A DNA stretch of 64,000 nt, taken from positions 273,553,687 to 273,617,686 of the forward strand of contig NC_061510.1 in NCBI RefSeq assembly GCF_022539505.1, given 5' to 3'. This document shows positions 12,488 through 23,096 of the stretch, in pieces (position 1 is the first letter of the stretch; each line of letters opens with the position of its first letter). The stretch is from Lolium rigidum (taxonomy: Eukaryota; Streptophyta; Magnoliopsida; Poales; Poaceae). Position numbers and translations under genes: made by a program. The notes beneath the pieces were generated by a model that did no database searches, was not told the DNA's origin, and worked only from the letters and a program-made list of their open reading frames with translations.

Positions 12488-13548
12488 CTACCTCTGTCCA
12501 TAAAAAGATGTCACAAATTTACCTTTTTTAGATAATGGGTGCTTTATTACTCATAGGAAGCAATTACACCCGACCTCTGTATAGCTAAGATGCACACAAC
12601 CGTTCAAAAAGTCTCAAAAATTCTAGAGTGCTGAAAATGCGAATTACATATCAGACATGAACAAGTGTAAAACGCCTATGGTGAAGGCCGAGGTCCAATC
12701 CGTAGATTATGTTGCCACCCATGTAGGGAAAAAATATCCCTCGCCGTGTCCTCCAACTATGTACAGACCTCCGTATACAGGTCGCGGTTCTCCACCTTCT
12801 GCAGCGTAGACCACGAACAAAGCGTATTGGTACATCTGTAGATAACCTGCAAGAGAGAACAATTCTTGTCATTAAAAACTTTGTCATTTCTACACACCAA
12901 AGCGACCATATAATGGTAAGCGCCCCCACCCTAATAAACGTTCTAAATCTGTAATCAATACCATGAAGCCAATTACCGAAGATATTGGCCACACTAGTCG
13001 AAGGATACAGATCAGAAGCTACTTGGATGCATGACCATATAGACCTGGAAAAACGACATTGGAAGAACAAGTGTTGATCGTCTTCTCATTGTGTTGACAA
13101 AAAACACACTTTGTACTCCCATGCCAATTACGTTTCACAAGATTATATTTGGTTAGGATTACTCCTCGACGTAAATACCAGCCAAAAATCTTAATTTTGA
13201 GCAGTATTTTCATCTTCCAAATCTTCTTGTTTTTATCAACTGGTATTTCCGGTTAGATAATGACATTGTGCAATGAACTTACAGAGAATTTTCCATTGAA
13301 TTGTAAGTTCCAACGAAATTCATCTTGCCCTTCAGATAGCTGGATGGATTCCAAACGTAACAGTAAGGCATTTCATACAAGAAGTCTCGGACCTATTAAA
13401 TCTCATCTAAACGTCATAGGTGAGGTTGCCATTACTAAATGTCACTGTCACAAATTTACCTAAATTTAAATTTATCTAGACACTTTTTGATGCATAGATA
13501 CATTCGTATTTAGATAAACTTTTGACGTTCTTTTTATGGACAAAGGAG
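12488..13548. mobile_element. Stowaway-type MITE, split by a LINE
   Basis: The left end CTACCTCTGTCCATAAAAAG and the right end CTTTTTATGGACAAAGGAG are inverted and match the Stowaway (Tc1/mariner MITE) consensus CTCCCTCCGTCC. Each is next to a TA. The MITE proper is about 0.13 kb; the rest is the LINE at 12524-13446. Confidence 0.75.
12524..13446 (-). pseudogene. 5'-truncated LINE, C-terminal zf-RVT region of ORF2
   Basis: A LINE tail inserted in reverse. The direct repeat GTCACAAATTTACC flanks it at 12510-12523 and 13447-13460, a 14-bp target-site duplication as made by target-primed reverse transcription. The short T run at 12524 is the complement of the A-rich 3' end. The - strand encodes the conserved C-terminal zinc-binding region of plant LINE ORF2. 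It reads LKIKIFGWYLRRGVILTKYN, then CVFC...H.E, continuing in another frame with FFQCRFSRSIW and NIFGNWLHGID. A frameshift near 13065 and later changes make it non-functional. Confidence 0.8.
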
Positions 13549-13860
13549 TACTATACTTTGTCGGTTTCGAAATAACTGTCGCAACTTTTTAAAGATGCAG
13601 ATGTATCTAGACATTAAAATATGTCTAGGTACATCCGTATCCACCAAAACTAATTGCGTCACTTATATTTTTAGAAACAGATTAGCAGTGAATTAAACTG
13701 CGACACTTATTTTTGGAAAATAGAGTAGCAGTGAATTAATATTGGCTGCAATTAATTTATTCGGCTAGTAGGTTACCATTTCATTTGCTCCAAAAGGTCC
13801 AATAAATGAGCGGGGGAGCGAGCTCTCACAGGAAGCCTACTTTAGCAGCTGTGACACTGA
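13549..13860. other. Upstream region of the MOM1-like gene with Stowaway-like remnants
   Basis: Segments such as ATGTATCTAGACATTAAAATATGTCTAGGTACAT (13601-13634; written here only to mark the site by its 5' and 3' parts, ATGTATCTAGACA and ATGTCTAGGTACAT) look like the inner part of a decayed Stowaway MITE. An AT-rich AATAAATGAG lies at 13800. No clear TATA box or gene is seen; transcription of the gene probably begins close to 13860. Confidence 0.35.
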
Positions 13861-14212
13861 CAGCCGCGGCGGGCAGAGAGAGCAGGGCACATAGTAGGCG
13901 GTAGCAACGCCGTCCTCACCGCCTCTCGTTTCTTTCCGGTGGTTGCTCAAAACCCCAATCGCCGCCGCCGCCGCCTCCCGGGAGCGATCGCGCGAAAACC
14001 CTAGCCCCGCCGCCACCATCGGACCCCCTCGCCCGCGGAGGTACATCCTCATCCGCCCCGACCAATCGGCCGCCTCTTATTCAGTTCGCCTCGCCGCCGT
14101 TCCCGCTTCTCTCTTCCCGCGGCCGGCGGCCCCGTCGCTGCGTTCGGGAGAGGGGAACGGCCGGGAGCTTAGGGTTCGGCGCTCCTTGGGTGGCAGGGCC
14201 TCCTCCTCTGCC

Positions 14213-14360
14213 CGTACCTTTTTTTGGCTCCCGGCCGTACTTTTTTGGATGTTGGTTTCGATTTTTTTCATTCCGCATTCCGGCTTGTGGTGCTGGTTTT
14301 GGTTCGTGAGGCTGTGATTTTGTGATTGACGGAAAGTTTCTGTTTTGTGACTGATGCTAG
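14213..14360 (+). other. Probable intron in the 5' UTR of the MOM1-like gene
   Basis: A GC-rich leader (about 13860-14210) ends near a GTACCT donor candidate at 14212; an alternative donor, GCGGAG/GTACAT, is at 14039. The stretch up to 14360 is T-rich and ends TTTTGTGACTGATGCTAG, with a CTGAT branch-like motif and an AG acceptor, 16 bases before the ATG. Inferred from sequence signals only. Confidence 0.45.
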
Positions 14361-14376
14361 AGACCAGAGAGGCGGA

Positions 14377-17300
14377 ATGGGCAACAGCCGGCACGGTCGA
14401 GCGCTGAGACCGAGAGACGGAGGCGGCACTGGCACGCCTGCTTCCGGAGGTCCCGCGGTCCTGGCGCTGGAGGCCAGCAGCGGCACAAGCAAGACTGCAA
14501 TGGATGCTCCGCTCCTGCCCAGGAGGTCAGGTCGGATTGCGCCCGCTCCTAGCCAGGAGAGGGCTTCCGCCGGGCTAGGGAATGTGACGAGGCCGCGTTC
14601 TAAAAGGCACAAGAATGGAGCGGCGGCGGAGGGAGCACGGCTCGGAGTGTCAACCATGACAAAGAACAGGGCTTTGGGTTCCTTGTTGACAGATGCTGGC
14701 TCTATGAAGGGTGCAGAAGAGCAAGTGTGTGCAAATGCCAGGAATGCGAATGCTAGCAGTTCGTTGAAGAAGCGGAAAGTAACGAATTCCAGAAGCTACA
14801 TAAAGAGGTTCAAGGCGGTCCAAGGGGCGAATGCCGCAGGTATTAGATCCTCCTATGTTCTGCTTCTGCTTGTGGTTTATAAACTTACTGGCCGAATGGT
14901 CCCATCCCGTGAGACAATTAGCTTTTATGACTTGTGTGGGCTTAGGCACTTTGTTATCCAGTTGCATTATTATAATCATGGGGTTGTCTAGCTGAAGGTA
15001 TAGTGTGGAATAATGTAATTTGGGCTTAAAGGTGGGGGACGTATCCAGTGCGCCATCATTTAGGTGCAAGCATACAAACCACTTTTGTTTGAGCACCAGA
15101 TCAACATGGGAATGTCCTATCATGTGTTATTGGATAGTGCAAATGCATTCTGGTTCATGAGGCTTTTACCTGTTAGTTCTACTCTTGATCATTTACCCTG
15201 CACTAATTCTTCCAAATTCTAGCATATCTAACTTATCTTTAACTTTCAAGGTGCAGTTGTTGCTTCTCCTGACAGAGTGGGCAAGGAAAACACTGCAGGA
15301 GGGCATGTGGCAGACAGCAACATCTCTAAGCTCTGTGAAGGTAGCAGGTTAATTGGAAAAAACAAGAGGCATTCAAGCGATGCTGTATCTAAAGTTTCCA
15401 GAAGTCTTGTTTCTGGTTTACATGAAACTTCAGATACAAGAGTCAACCAATCTTCTGCACCATTTTCAGAGGTTTGTCTTCCACTGTTCCCATTTCATTT
15501 GGATCAATGCTTTTTTTACTCTGTAAAATATATACTTTTTAAACATATTCGCGAGTTCTTGGTGGACTTAAGTGGCATCTGGAGCAGGAACTATGTTATG
15601 TTGCGATACTTCTTTCTTTGCCTCTATGTTACTGGCAAGAGAGTTTATTATACTTTTCTTTGGTCAAATTTTCTGGAACATTTATCCTCTTATCTGGGAT
15701 ATTTGCTATACTGTACATTTAATTAAAAAACATCTCCGGACTTATAGAACTACATATATACCTTCATAAGAATATTGTTCTGAGAAATTAGCTCTTTCAT
15801 TTGGTGGAGAACACTTCAAAGATGTGTCAGTTGACATAGCTAATATTTATTTAGTAGATTTCAGAACTTGATAAATAGGAGTAGTCATTATTTCCAATGT
15901 TCATAAATCACCCGTGCGTCATGCTCCATATTTTTGTGTTTCCTCGTACTATTATACTATAATTATTTATCTGTTCATTTATCACTATATATATGCTTTG
16001 ATTGTAGAACTGATCACAAATACCTTTAACTTATATCAGGAACCCTCAACCAGTGAGTCTAGAAATACTGAACATATTGAGATAGACAATATTGCTAAGC
16101 CAAGTATGTTGCTGGGAGGCACAACTTCTCTTGTTAGGGGAGTTAATGCAAACTATGATGACACTCTTGACACAGATGGAGTCCACTTGGAGTCACCAGA
16201 TTTGGCTTCCTCACAAAGCCTCGTAGCCTTGGTTGGAATTCAAGCTGTTCTATCATGCATGTCTTCCCAACAAGGTACAGATCTGTCTGCTCAACAAAAT
16301 GTAGCACCTTCACGGTATCCACCTGCCGAAGCAGGACAGATAGGGTTGTCAGGCACACAGGTGGTTCAGGTTTTGCAGCCTGAAATGCAACCATCAATCT
16401 TATTTTTGGATGCTCCACCTCAAAACACGCACCCTGATGTCGGGAGCGAAACAGTTTGTGAACCAGATGGAGCAACTGGACTGTCAGAGGGAGGCACAGC
16501 AACTTCTCACCATTTTGGTGATGTCAGAGTGCAATTCCAGGGAAAATATGATGGCAATGTAGATGCGGAACCAGTGCTTCAAGAATCTCCAACTTACCAT
16601 GCAGATAGCCCAGTTACCCTACACGTGTCTACGAAAGTTGAAGCCCATATTTGTGAACCAAGTATGGCTGCAAAACAAAGTACAAATCCACCTGCACAAC
16701 AAACTTCCACAATTTCGCGGAATCCACCAGCTGAAGTGCAACCATTTATCTCATTGCCTGATCAACCTACAGGGGCGGAGCAGGCAGGTACGTTGGGCTC
16801 GATTGCAGCGCAGGATTTGCAGCCTGAAATGCAGCCATCAACCTTAACGCAGGATGTTCCATTTGAAAGAACGTATCTGTCTGTCATGCCTGTGATACAA
16901 AGTCCAGTTGTCCTTCAATATGTAGGGCCTTCGCTGGATCCACATGCAGGAGTAGAATCAGCAGGCCTAGTGATAGCTCATGATCTGCAGTCCAAAGTAC
17001 AACCATCAGCCTCAGTACCTTCTGAACAAAGTACATGTCTACCGGGCGAGCAAAGATTAGCAACCTCACAACATCGACCAGCAGATGCAGAACCAGTAGG
17101 CATTCTAGGCACAGAGGCATCCTGTAATTTGCAGCCTGAAGTGCAACCATCAACCTCGATGCTGAATAAACCTGAAGAGATAGAGGATGAACATGAGGCA
17201 GAGGATGAACCTGCAGAGACAGAGCAAGCAGGTACCCTGGGTGCCTTAGCATCTCAGGATTTGCAGTCTGAAAAACAATTATTAACCTCAACGCAGGATG

Positions 17301-20300
17301 TTCCATTTGAACAAACTTATCTGTCTGGTATGTCTGTGCTACAAAGTCCTACTGTCCATCAAATTGTAGAACCCTCACTGGATCCACATGCAGGAGTAGA
17401 ACCAGTGGGCATGGTGACAGCACATGATCTCCAGCCCAAAATACAACCATCAGACGCTGCCAAAATACAACTATCAGTCTCAGTGTCTGCTGAACAAAGT
17501 ACAAGTATACCTGCCCAACAAAGTTTAACAACTTCACAACAACCACCAGCAGAAGCAAAACCGGCAGGTATTCCAGGCACAGGGCCAGCCTGTGATTTGC
17601 AGCCCGCAGTGCAACCATCAACCTCAGTGCAGGATGAACTTGCAGAGGCAGAGGATGAACCTGAGGTACCTGAGTATGAACCTGAGGTACCTGAGTATGA
17701 ACCTGAGATAGAGGATGAACCTGCAGAGTCGGAGCGAGCACGCATCTTGGGTGCCATGCCTGCTCAGGATTTGCAACCTGAAATGCAATCATCAACATCA
17801 ACGCAGGTGGTTCCATTTGAACAAACTTATCTCCCTGGCATGCCTGTGGTACAAGATCTGGCTATCCATCGAAGTGTAGAACCTTCACTGGATCCACATG
17901 CAGGAGTAGAATCAATGGGTATGGTGACAATTCAGGATCTCCAGTCTGAAATACTACCATCAGCCACAGTGCATGCTGAACAAAGTACAAGCCTGCCTGC
18001 CCAACAAAGTTTAGCAACTTCACAACATCCACCAGCAGAAACAAAACCAGTACGTATTCTAGGCCTAGAGCTAGCCTGCGATTTGCAGCCCGAAGTGCAA
18101 CCATCAACCTCATTGCATGATGAACCTGCAGAGCCACAAGATGAATCAGAGGCAGAGGATGAACCTGAGGTTCCTGAGATAGAAGATGAACCCAAGGCAG
18201 AGGGTGAACCTGAGATAGAGGATGGAGCTGCAGAGGCAGAGGGAGCAGGTACCTTGGGTGCCATAGTCACTCAGGATTTGCAACTTGAAATGCAATCATC
18301 AACCTCAAAGCAGGTTGTTCCATTTGAACGAACTTATCTGTCTGGCATGCCTGTGCTACAAGGTTCGACTATCCATCGAAGTGTTGAACCTTCACCGGAT
18401 CCACAGGCAGGAGTAGAATCAGCGGGCATGGTGACAGTTCATGATCTCCAGTCTGAAATACTAGCATCATCCTTAGTTCCTATGGAACAAAGTACAACTC
18501 TTCCTGCCCAACAAAGCTTAGTAACTTCACGACATTTACCTGCAAATATTCTGGTCACAGAGGCCGCTTGCGGTTTGCAGCCTTTGCAAGGTGAAGTGCA
18601 ACAGTCAACCAGAATGCATGATCAACCTGCAGAAGAACCAGCATGCATCATGGGCGACGTAGCTGCTCAGAGTTTGCACCCTGAAACGCAACCATCAACT
18701 TCAATGCAGAGTGCTCCTTTTGAAAGAACCTGTCTGGTTGGCATGCCTGTGGTACAAAGTCCTACTCTCCATCATAGTTTAGAAGCTTCACTGGATCCAC
18801 ATGTCAGAGCAGAATCAACGCATACGTTGGGCACGGTGACAGATCATGATCTGCAATCTGAAGTACAGCAATCGGCCTCAATGCAGGATCGACCTGCAGA
18901 AGCAGAGGTGACAGTTATGTTAGGCTCCACGGCAGCCCAGGATTTGCAGCCTGAACTGCAATCACTAAACACAGTTCAGGATGTTCCAGTTGAAAGAATA
19001 AACTCCGAAGAAAGGAGACAAGTTGGTTTTCAGCCAAATATTGTACCTGGTCCTGAGCAGCCTATCCAAATACCTCCAGTCACAACGTTAGTGTTCAATA
19101 ACCCAATACTTAGTGACGAACCGCTGACAAATGAGCTGGACAGGTTAATGCATTGCAACAATGTGCTTAGCAAAGACCATGAACATAAGGTTTACTTTTT
19201 ATTCCGTCTGTTATCTGTTTAACTGTAAATTGTCTTTGCTAGTCATCAGTTATTTCATTTCTTCCTTGGCTCCAACATCTATTTTTCAACAGAAAACACT
19301 ACTTCTAATAGAGTACAACCAAGAAATAGAGAAGATAAAAAAGAATTACGACTCATTGCTTCAAAACGAAGATTCCACTTATCTTCAGACCGAGCGGGAG
19401 CTTACTGATCTCCACAGGAAAGTACTTCTAAACAAATCGCTAGCTGAGAATTTTCGAGGATTGTTCCCACCATCGCCTGCAGCTCAAGGTATCCAACTAA
19501 ATGTTTCTAGCATATATCCCGTTTTCCAAAATAATATTCTGATCATAACTAGTTTTTCATCATTTAGCTTTGTTTGCTATGATATTTTTGTTTAGTGCAT
19601 ATTTTTAAAATCCAACCTTTTTTGTTTTCAACTGTTTGTGCATGTTGTTCATACACGAATCATCTACGAGCATCCTGTGTATATTCGGTCGTTTTGTATG
19701 GTGAACATATTATATCGTGATCTGTTAGCAGTGTCATTCTCCTGCTGTTTCTGGGTTCATTTAAACAAAGGGTAATTAAGATCCAGGATCTGTTGCTTAG
19801 TCAGATGCTCCTTAATCCATAGATCATGTGACTAATGGTTTGTTTTTACCCTGTGCAATGCAGGGAGATCGACGAGCCCTGTAATGGAGCAGCCATTTGA
19901 GTCTTCTTCAGTGGCTCAAACTGCAGCATCACCAGTTATCTTGTCATCAGCCATCAGACCACCCATGCATAATTCACCAGGATCCTATGTCCGGCCTTCA
20001 TTTGTGGCTCAACCATCATCATCATCATCATCATCATCATGGAATGCCCAACCAGATTCAACCCTACCTGGCAATCTCTATGGAACGTCATCATCACTTT
20101 TTGTGCCAGCGCCTGTGCAATATGGCAGCTATGGATCTGCTGGATCACAATCGCGTGCTCTCCAACCACAATCAGCCTTACCCGGCAATCTCTACATGGC
20201 AATGTCACATGTTCCTCCGCCGCGTCTGCCACGGGGCAACTACAGGTCTGCTGGAGCACGACTGTGTTCGTTCCCTCCTCATCTGCGGCAGCTCAGGATG

Positions 20301-20822
20301 CCATCTCCATATGCCTTTCACGCAGGCCAGCAGCAGCTCCCTGCTTCTAATGCAGGGAATACATCGTTGGGACAGTATGTCCCTGTTATGATAGGGAGCT
20401 TTGCATCGACAATTCCACAGAGAGGTGCGCTACTGAACTCCATGGATTCAAGTTCAGTTCACCAGACAATGTTACCATCAGCATCGAGCTCACTTCCACC
20501 TCACCTAGCGTACTCACTGACATCTGGTCGATATCCACAGTCAATGGTGAACTTCTTGCAGTCATCTAGCTCAAATCCCGCCTTCTTTCCAGCCCAGCAA
20601 TCATCATATCAAAACATAGCCTTGGGCAGCACCTCAGGTCTGCCGAATGCAGTGCCAGGAAGCCAGCACCCTGGTGCTCAAATAGCCGGCGCCTATCAGT
20701 CTGGCACTGAATCGGCATCGCTAAATGCGCATCTCCCAGCTAGGTTTGGCCTGGGTAGCAGTAGCAGCCCCGTAAGTGCAGGGACCAGCGCAGTTGTTGT
20801 GTGCTTGTCTGACGATGAATAG
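14377..20822 (+). CDS. MOM1-like (CMM2 domain) transcriptional silencing protein, no SNF2 domain
   Basis: The coding exons I assign are 14377-14839, 15251-15471, 16040-19189, 19293-19488 and 19864-20822. All introns are GT-AG and all phases agree, giving 1662 residues ending VVCLSDDE. Residues 1-228 are basic and low in complexity, with PRRSGRI and KKRKVTNSRSYIKRFK segments (likely nuclear). Residues about 475-1215 are acidic, disordered repeats. Residues about 1249-1337, split across exons 3 and 4 (NELDRL, then EYNQEIEKIKKNYDSLLQ, LHRKVLLNKSLAENFR), match the pattern of the CMM2 coiled coil of MOM1. The tail is Ser/Pro/Gln-rich. In Arabidopsis, MOM1 keeps heterochromatic repeats silent without large DNA-methylation changes, and CMM2 dimerisation is the essential part. 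The helicase-like region of long MOM1 proteins is absent here. The ATG at 14377 is the first in frame; upstream in-frame starts are TTG. The family call rests on motif recognition. Confidence 0.72.
16780..19010 (+). repeat. Coding tandem repeats in exon 3 of the MOM1-like gene
   Basis: A unit containing PFE.TYLSGMPV, VEPSLDPHAGVES, AEQSTSLPAQQSL, CDLQPEVQPSTS and an acidic DEPE-rich linker recurs with starts of the PFE motif near 16859, 17305, 17813, 18321, 18715 and 18985. The spacing is about 450-510 bp in the central units and shorter at the 3' side. Reading frame is kept throughout. A smaller VPEYEPE repeat sits at 17664-17710. Confidence 0.85.
20019..20041 (+). repeat. (CAT)n / (TCA)n microsatellite encoding a Ser run
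   Basis: About eight TCA codons in a row in exon 5 encode polyserine just before WNAQPDS. Such a run is prone to length change but stays in frame. Confidence 0.85.
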
Positions 20823-21190
20823 TAGCGATGCAGGCTCAAGTAGATCTGCTGGCTGTTACTGCTGTGATGGTTAGATGTCTTGACTTAGAAGCCGCTGATC
20901 TAACGACTCTAGCATCATCCTTGTAGCGAAGAGATGGACAATTGCAAATCGGGAAAAAATTGCACCTGTAGAGAAAAGTAGAAGCTGATATAGTACTGGT
21001 ATTTTACCAAATTTTGTATACTGCCGGTTAATGTAGCAAATGGAAGTTAATGTAGTGCTAGACTGCTAGTCAATTGGCTGACTCTTTGTTAGCTTGAGAG
21101 TTGAGACCAGTCATGGCATCTTCTCCTAATTTTGGACAACCTGAAAATATAACTAATTCTCTTGAAAACCAATGTTTTTTTTGAAGGGTC
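20823..21190 (+). other. 3' UTR and downstream flank of the MOM1-like gene
   Basis: After the TAG at 20820-20822 the sequence is AT-rich with T-rich tracts near 20995-21040, as expected for a plant 3' UTR. No canonical AATAAA is obvious and the poly(A) site cannot be fixed by eye. No other gene is seen. Confidence 0.45.
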
Positions 21191-21191
21191 A

Positions 21192-21445
21192 TACTCCCTC
21201 TGCCCAATGAAAGTTGTCAAAGTTTGGATGTATCTAGTGGAAATCCACTTTTGAACATGGGAGCATATACTCCTGCTACCTAAGAAAAACATTTTAAAAT
21301 GTGAGAAAATATGAATTTTTTAGGGCGTATATGTTGACATTATTTGCGCGCACGCCATGTTTTGCGGAAAACTGACATTTTCTATGTTTTGTGTAAAAAG
21401 GATAAAGAAATGTGTCGTGAAAAGGATTTTTTAAGTTCACCTTAC
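21192..21445. mobile_element. MITE fragments: Stowaway end plus GGGAGCATAT-type repeat
   Basis: CTCCCTCTGCCCAATGAAAG at 21194 is a Stowaway-like end. AACATGGGAGCATATACTCC follows at about 21256, with a run of AT-rich text ending near 21440. The same pair recurs in the same order at 22662-22745, so this is a composite repeat present twice. Confidence 0.5.
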
Positions 21446-21599
21446 ACACCGGCGCAGCCAATCCCTGCTCCCCACTGCCACTGCCCCCGCCTCCGCAGAT
21501 GGCCGGATCTTCTTTTCACCATTGCCGCCCCTCCTTGCCACCCATCCGCATCGCGACTCAGGGCTGCAACACCACACTAGCTACCGTTGACCCCTGCCA

Positions 21600-22145
21600 C
21601 CGTTGTCGCAAAAGAAGTACAAAGGCGTGTGGCAGCAGCCTTAGGGGACCTAGGCGACGGGGATCTATGACCACAACTTCGCCAAGAAGATCTGGTTGGG
21701 GAGCTTCTAGTTGGCGGCGCATTGGCATGCGCCTACGACATAAAAAACGTCCGGCTCCACGACGATGGCAACGGGGAGATCAACTTCCCCAAGTTTGACG
21801 ACCCCATGCAGGAGACTTGGCTGATGTCGACCCCTGTGTGGCCCTGCAAGTGAGGCATAAGAGGATATGGAGGCTGAGTGAGCCGGCGAGGAGTACATGG
21901 CGGAGCTCCGCCACCGCTACCTGTAGCGCACCGAGGAGGAGGATCGAGGCTTCACGCAGCACGCCACCCTCCGCGCATTGTCATCGACCGCCGCCCCCTC
22001 ATCGTCCACCGGAGGTACCTCTGCCGACGCTCGAGCTCCCCGCGCCGCCGTGATTCCTCAACATGAGGTCGTGGAACTCACCGTTGAGGATACCGAATCG
22101 TCGCTGGATGAGTGGCTGGACGAGAACTTCCAAGACACCGAGTAG
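21600..22145 (+). pseudogene. Decayed AP2/ERF-like gene fragment
   Basis: The translation near 21611-21711 reads KKYKGV.QQP, a stop, then YDHNFAKKIWLGSF, the order of a plant AP2/ERF DNA-binding domain (YKGVRQRPWG... and IWLGTF...). It is interrupted by several stops. Frameshifted downstream text reads as an acidic tail ending DEWLDENFQDTE before a TAG at 22143. In grasses such fragments are often carried by DNA transposons; no transposon ends could be assigned here. It cannot make a functional factor. Confidence 0.5.
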
Positions 22146-22660
22146 TTTAAATCTACTTTTAAATCTAGTTTTAGCTATGTTTCAGTCTAGATTTAATGTA
22201 TAATCGAACCAAGTTTGTCTCTGAACTATGTATTGTTTTAATCAATGTTTGTCTACATATTTGACCTGCATCACACCTATTTGATGATACAATGTTTGAG
22301 CCAAAATTTGGATATAGGGGCATAAGAATGAGAGTTCGGCTATAACGTGCACTTTTTTAGAGGAGCAAATTAGCTCCTCTAAAGGGTAGGGAGGGTTTTG
22401 ATCCTCTAAATTATAGGCTTGCCGCTTACAGTTAGGGATGCTTCAAGTACTGTAAATAAAATTAATCTATCATGAAAGTGTAGTGGATGCAAACACAAGA
22501 ACATCACGGCTTTAAAGAACTCGATTTACTGACGGCGTAGAGATTTGATTGTTATTTTGCAAGTCTTGTCTATTTTAATCTTATATATGGATATGCATTA
22601 TTACTTGAGTTTACTTGTGTTTCATTTTATGTGAAAGTTTAATAATGTCAAACTTTATGT
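22146..22660. other. AT-rich flank of the AP2-like fragment, no gene seen
   Basis: Looks like 3'-UTR-type text following the AP2-like pseudogene. A short inverted repeat, GAGGAGCAAATTAGCTCCTC, occurs at 22361-22380. No domain is recognised. Confidence 0.35.
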
Positions 22661-22661
22661 A

Positions 22662-23096
22662 CTCCCTCCGTTCATAAGCAAATGTCTTAGATTTGTCTAA
22701 GTTTAGATGTAGGCGTGTTTTGGAACATGGGAGCATATGCTCCCTCTATTTTGAAATGCATCTTACACATATTTTGAATTTCAAAAAAATTGAAACGAAA
22801 AATTTGCACGTACATCTTCATGTGCTACGCGCTCACAAAGTTGTTTCACAAAAAATGAACTTCTCATGTGACGTGTGTAAAAAAGACAAAAAATAATGCA
22901 TTTTACAAGATAAAATTTTACTTTTTTGCATAGGCCACAAAATATATTGATTTTTCGTGAAACTTGACGAATGCACATATATTATGTAGCTGTACATGTA
23001 GATTTTTTTCTCAAATTTTTTTGACAACTCGAAATATAATTTTTGGTATACCGAATTGAATTTCCGCTATATACATCTAAATTTTAAGAAACCTAA
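22662..23096. mobile_element. Stowaway left part split by a GGGAGCATATGCTCCC repeat
   Basis: CTCCCTCCGTTCATAAG at 22664 with TGTCTTAGATTTGTC is a Stowaway left half. It is interrupted at about 22727 by a repeat starting GGGAGCATATGCTCCC and running to about 23050. Stowaway-like text (TACATCTAAATTTT) resumes, and the Harbinger element at 23097 then interrupts it again. Stowaway-like text also continues after 25206. Confidence 0.55.

Noticed and set aside
13943..14317. Frame in the GC-rich leader of the MOM1-like gene
   Set aside because: It starts at TTG, not ATG, and lies in the probable 5' UTR and its intron.
16143..18270. Long minus-strand open frames across exon 3 of the MOM1-like gene
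   Set aside because: They mirror the tandem repeats of the + strand exon, have low-complexity composition, and the + strand carries the splice-consistent frame with CMM2.
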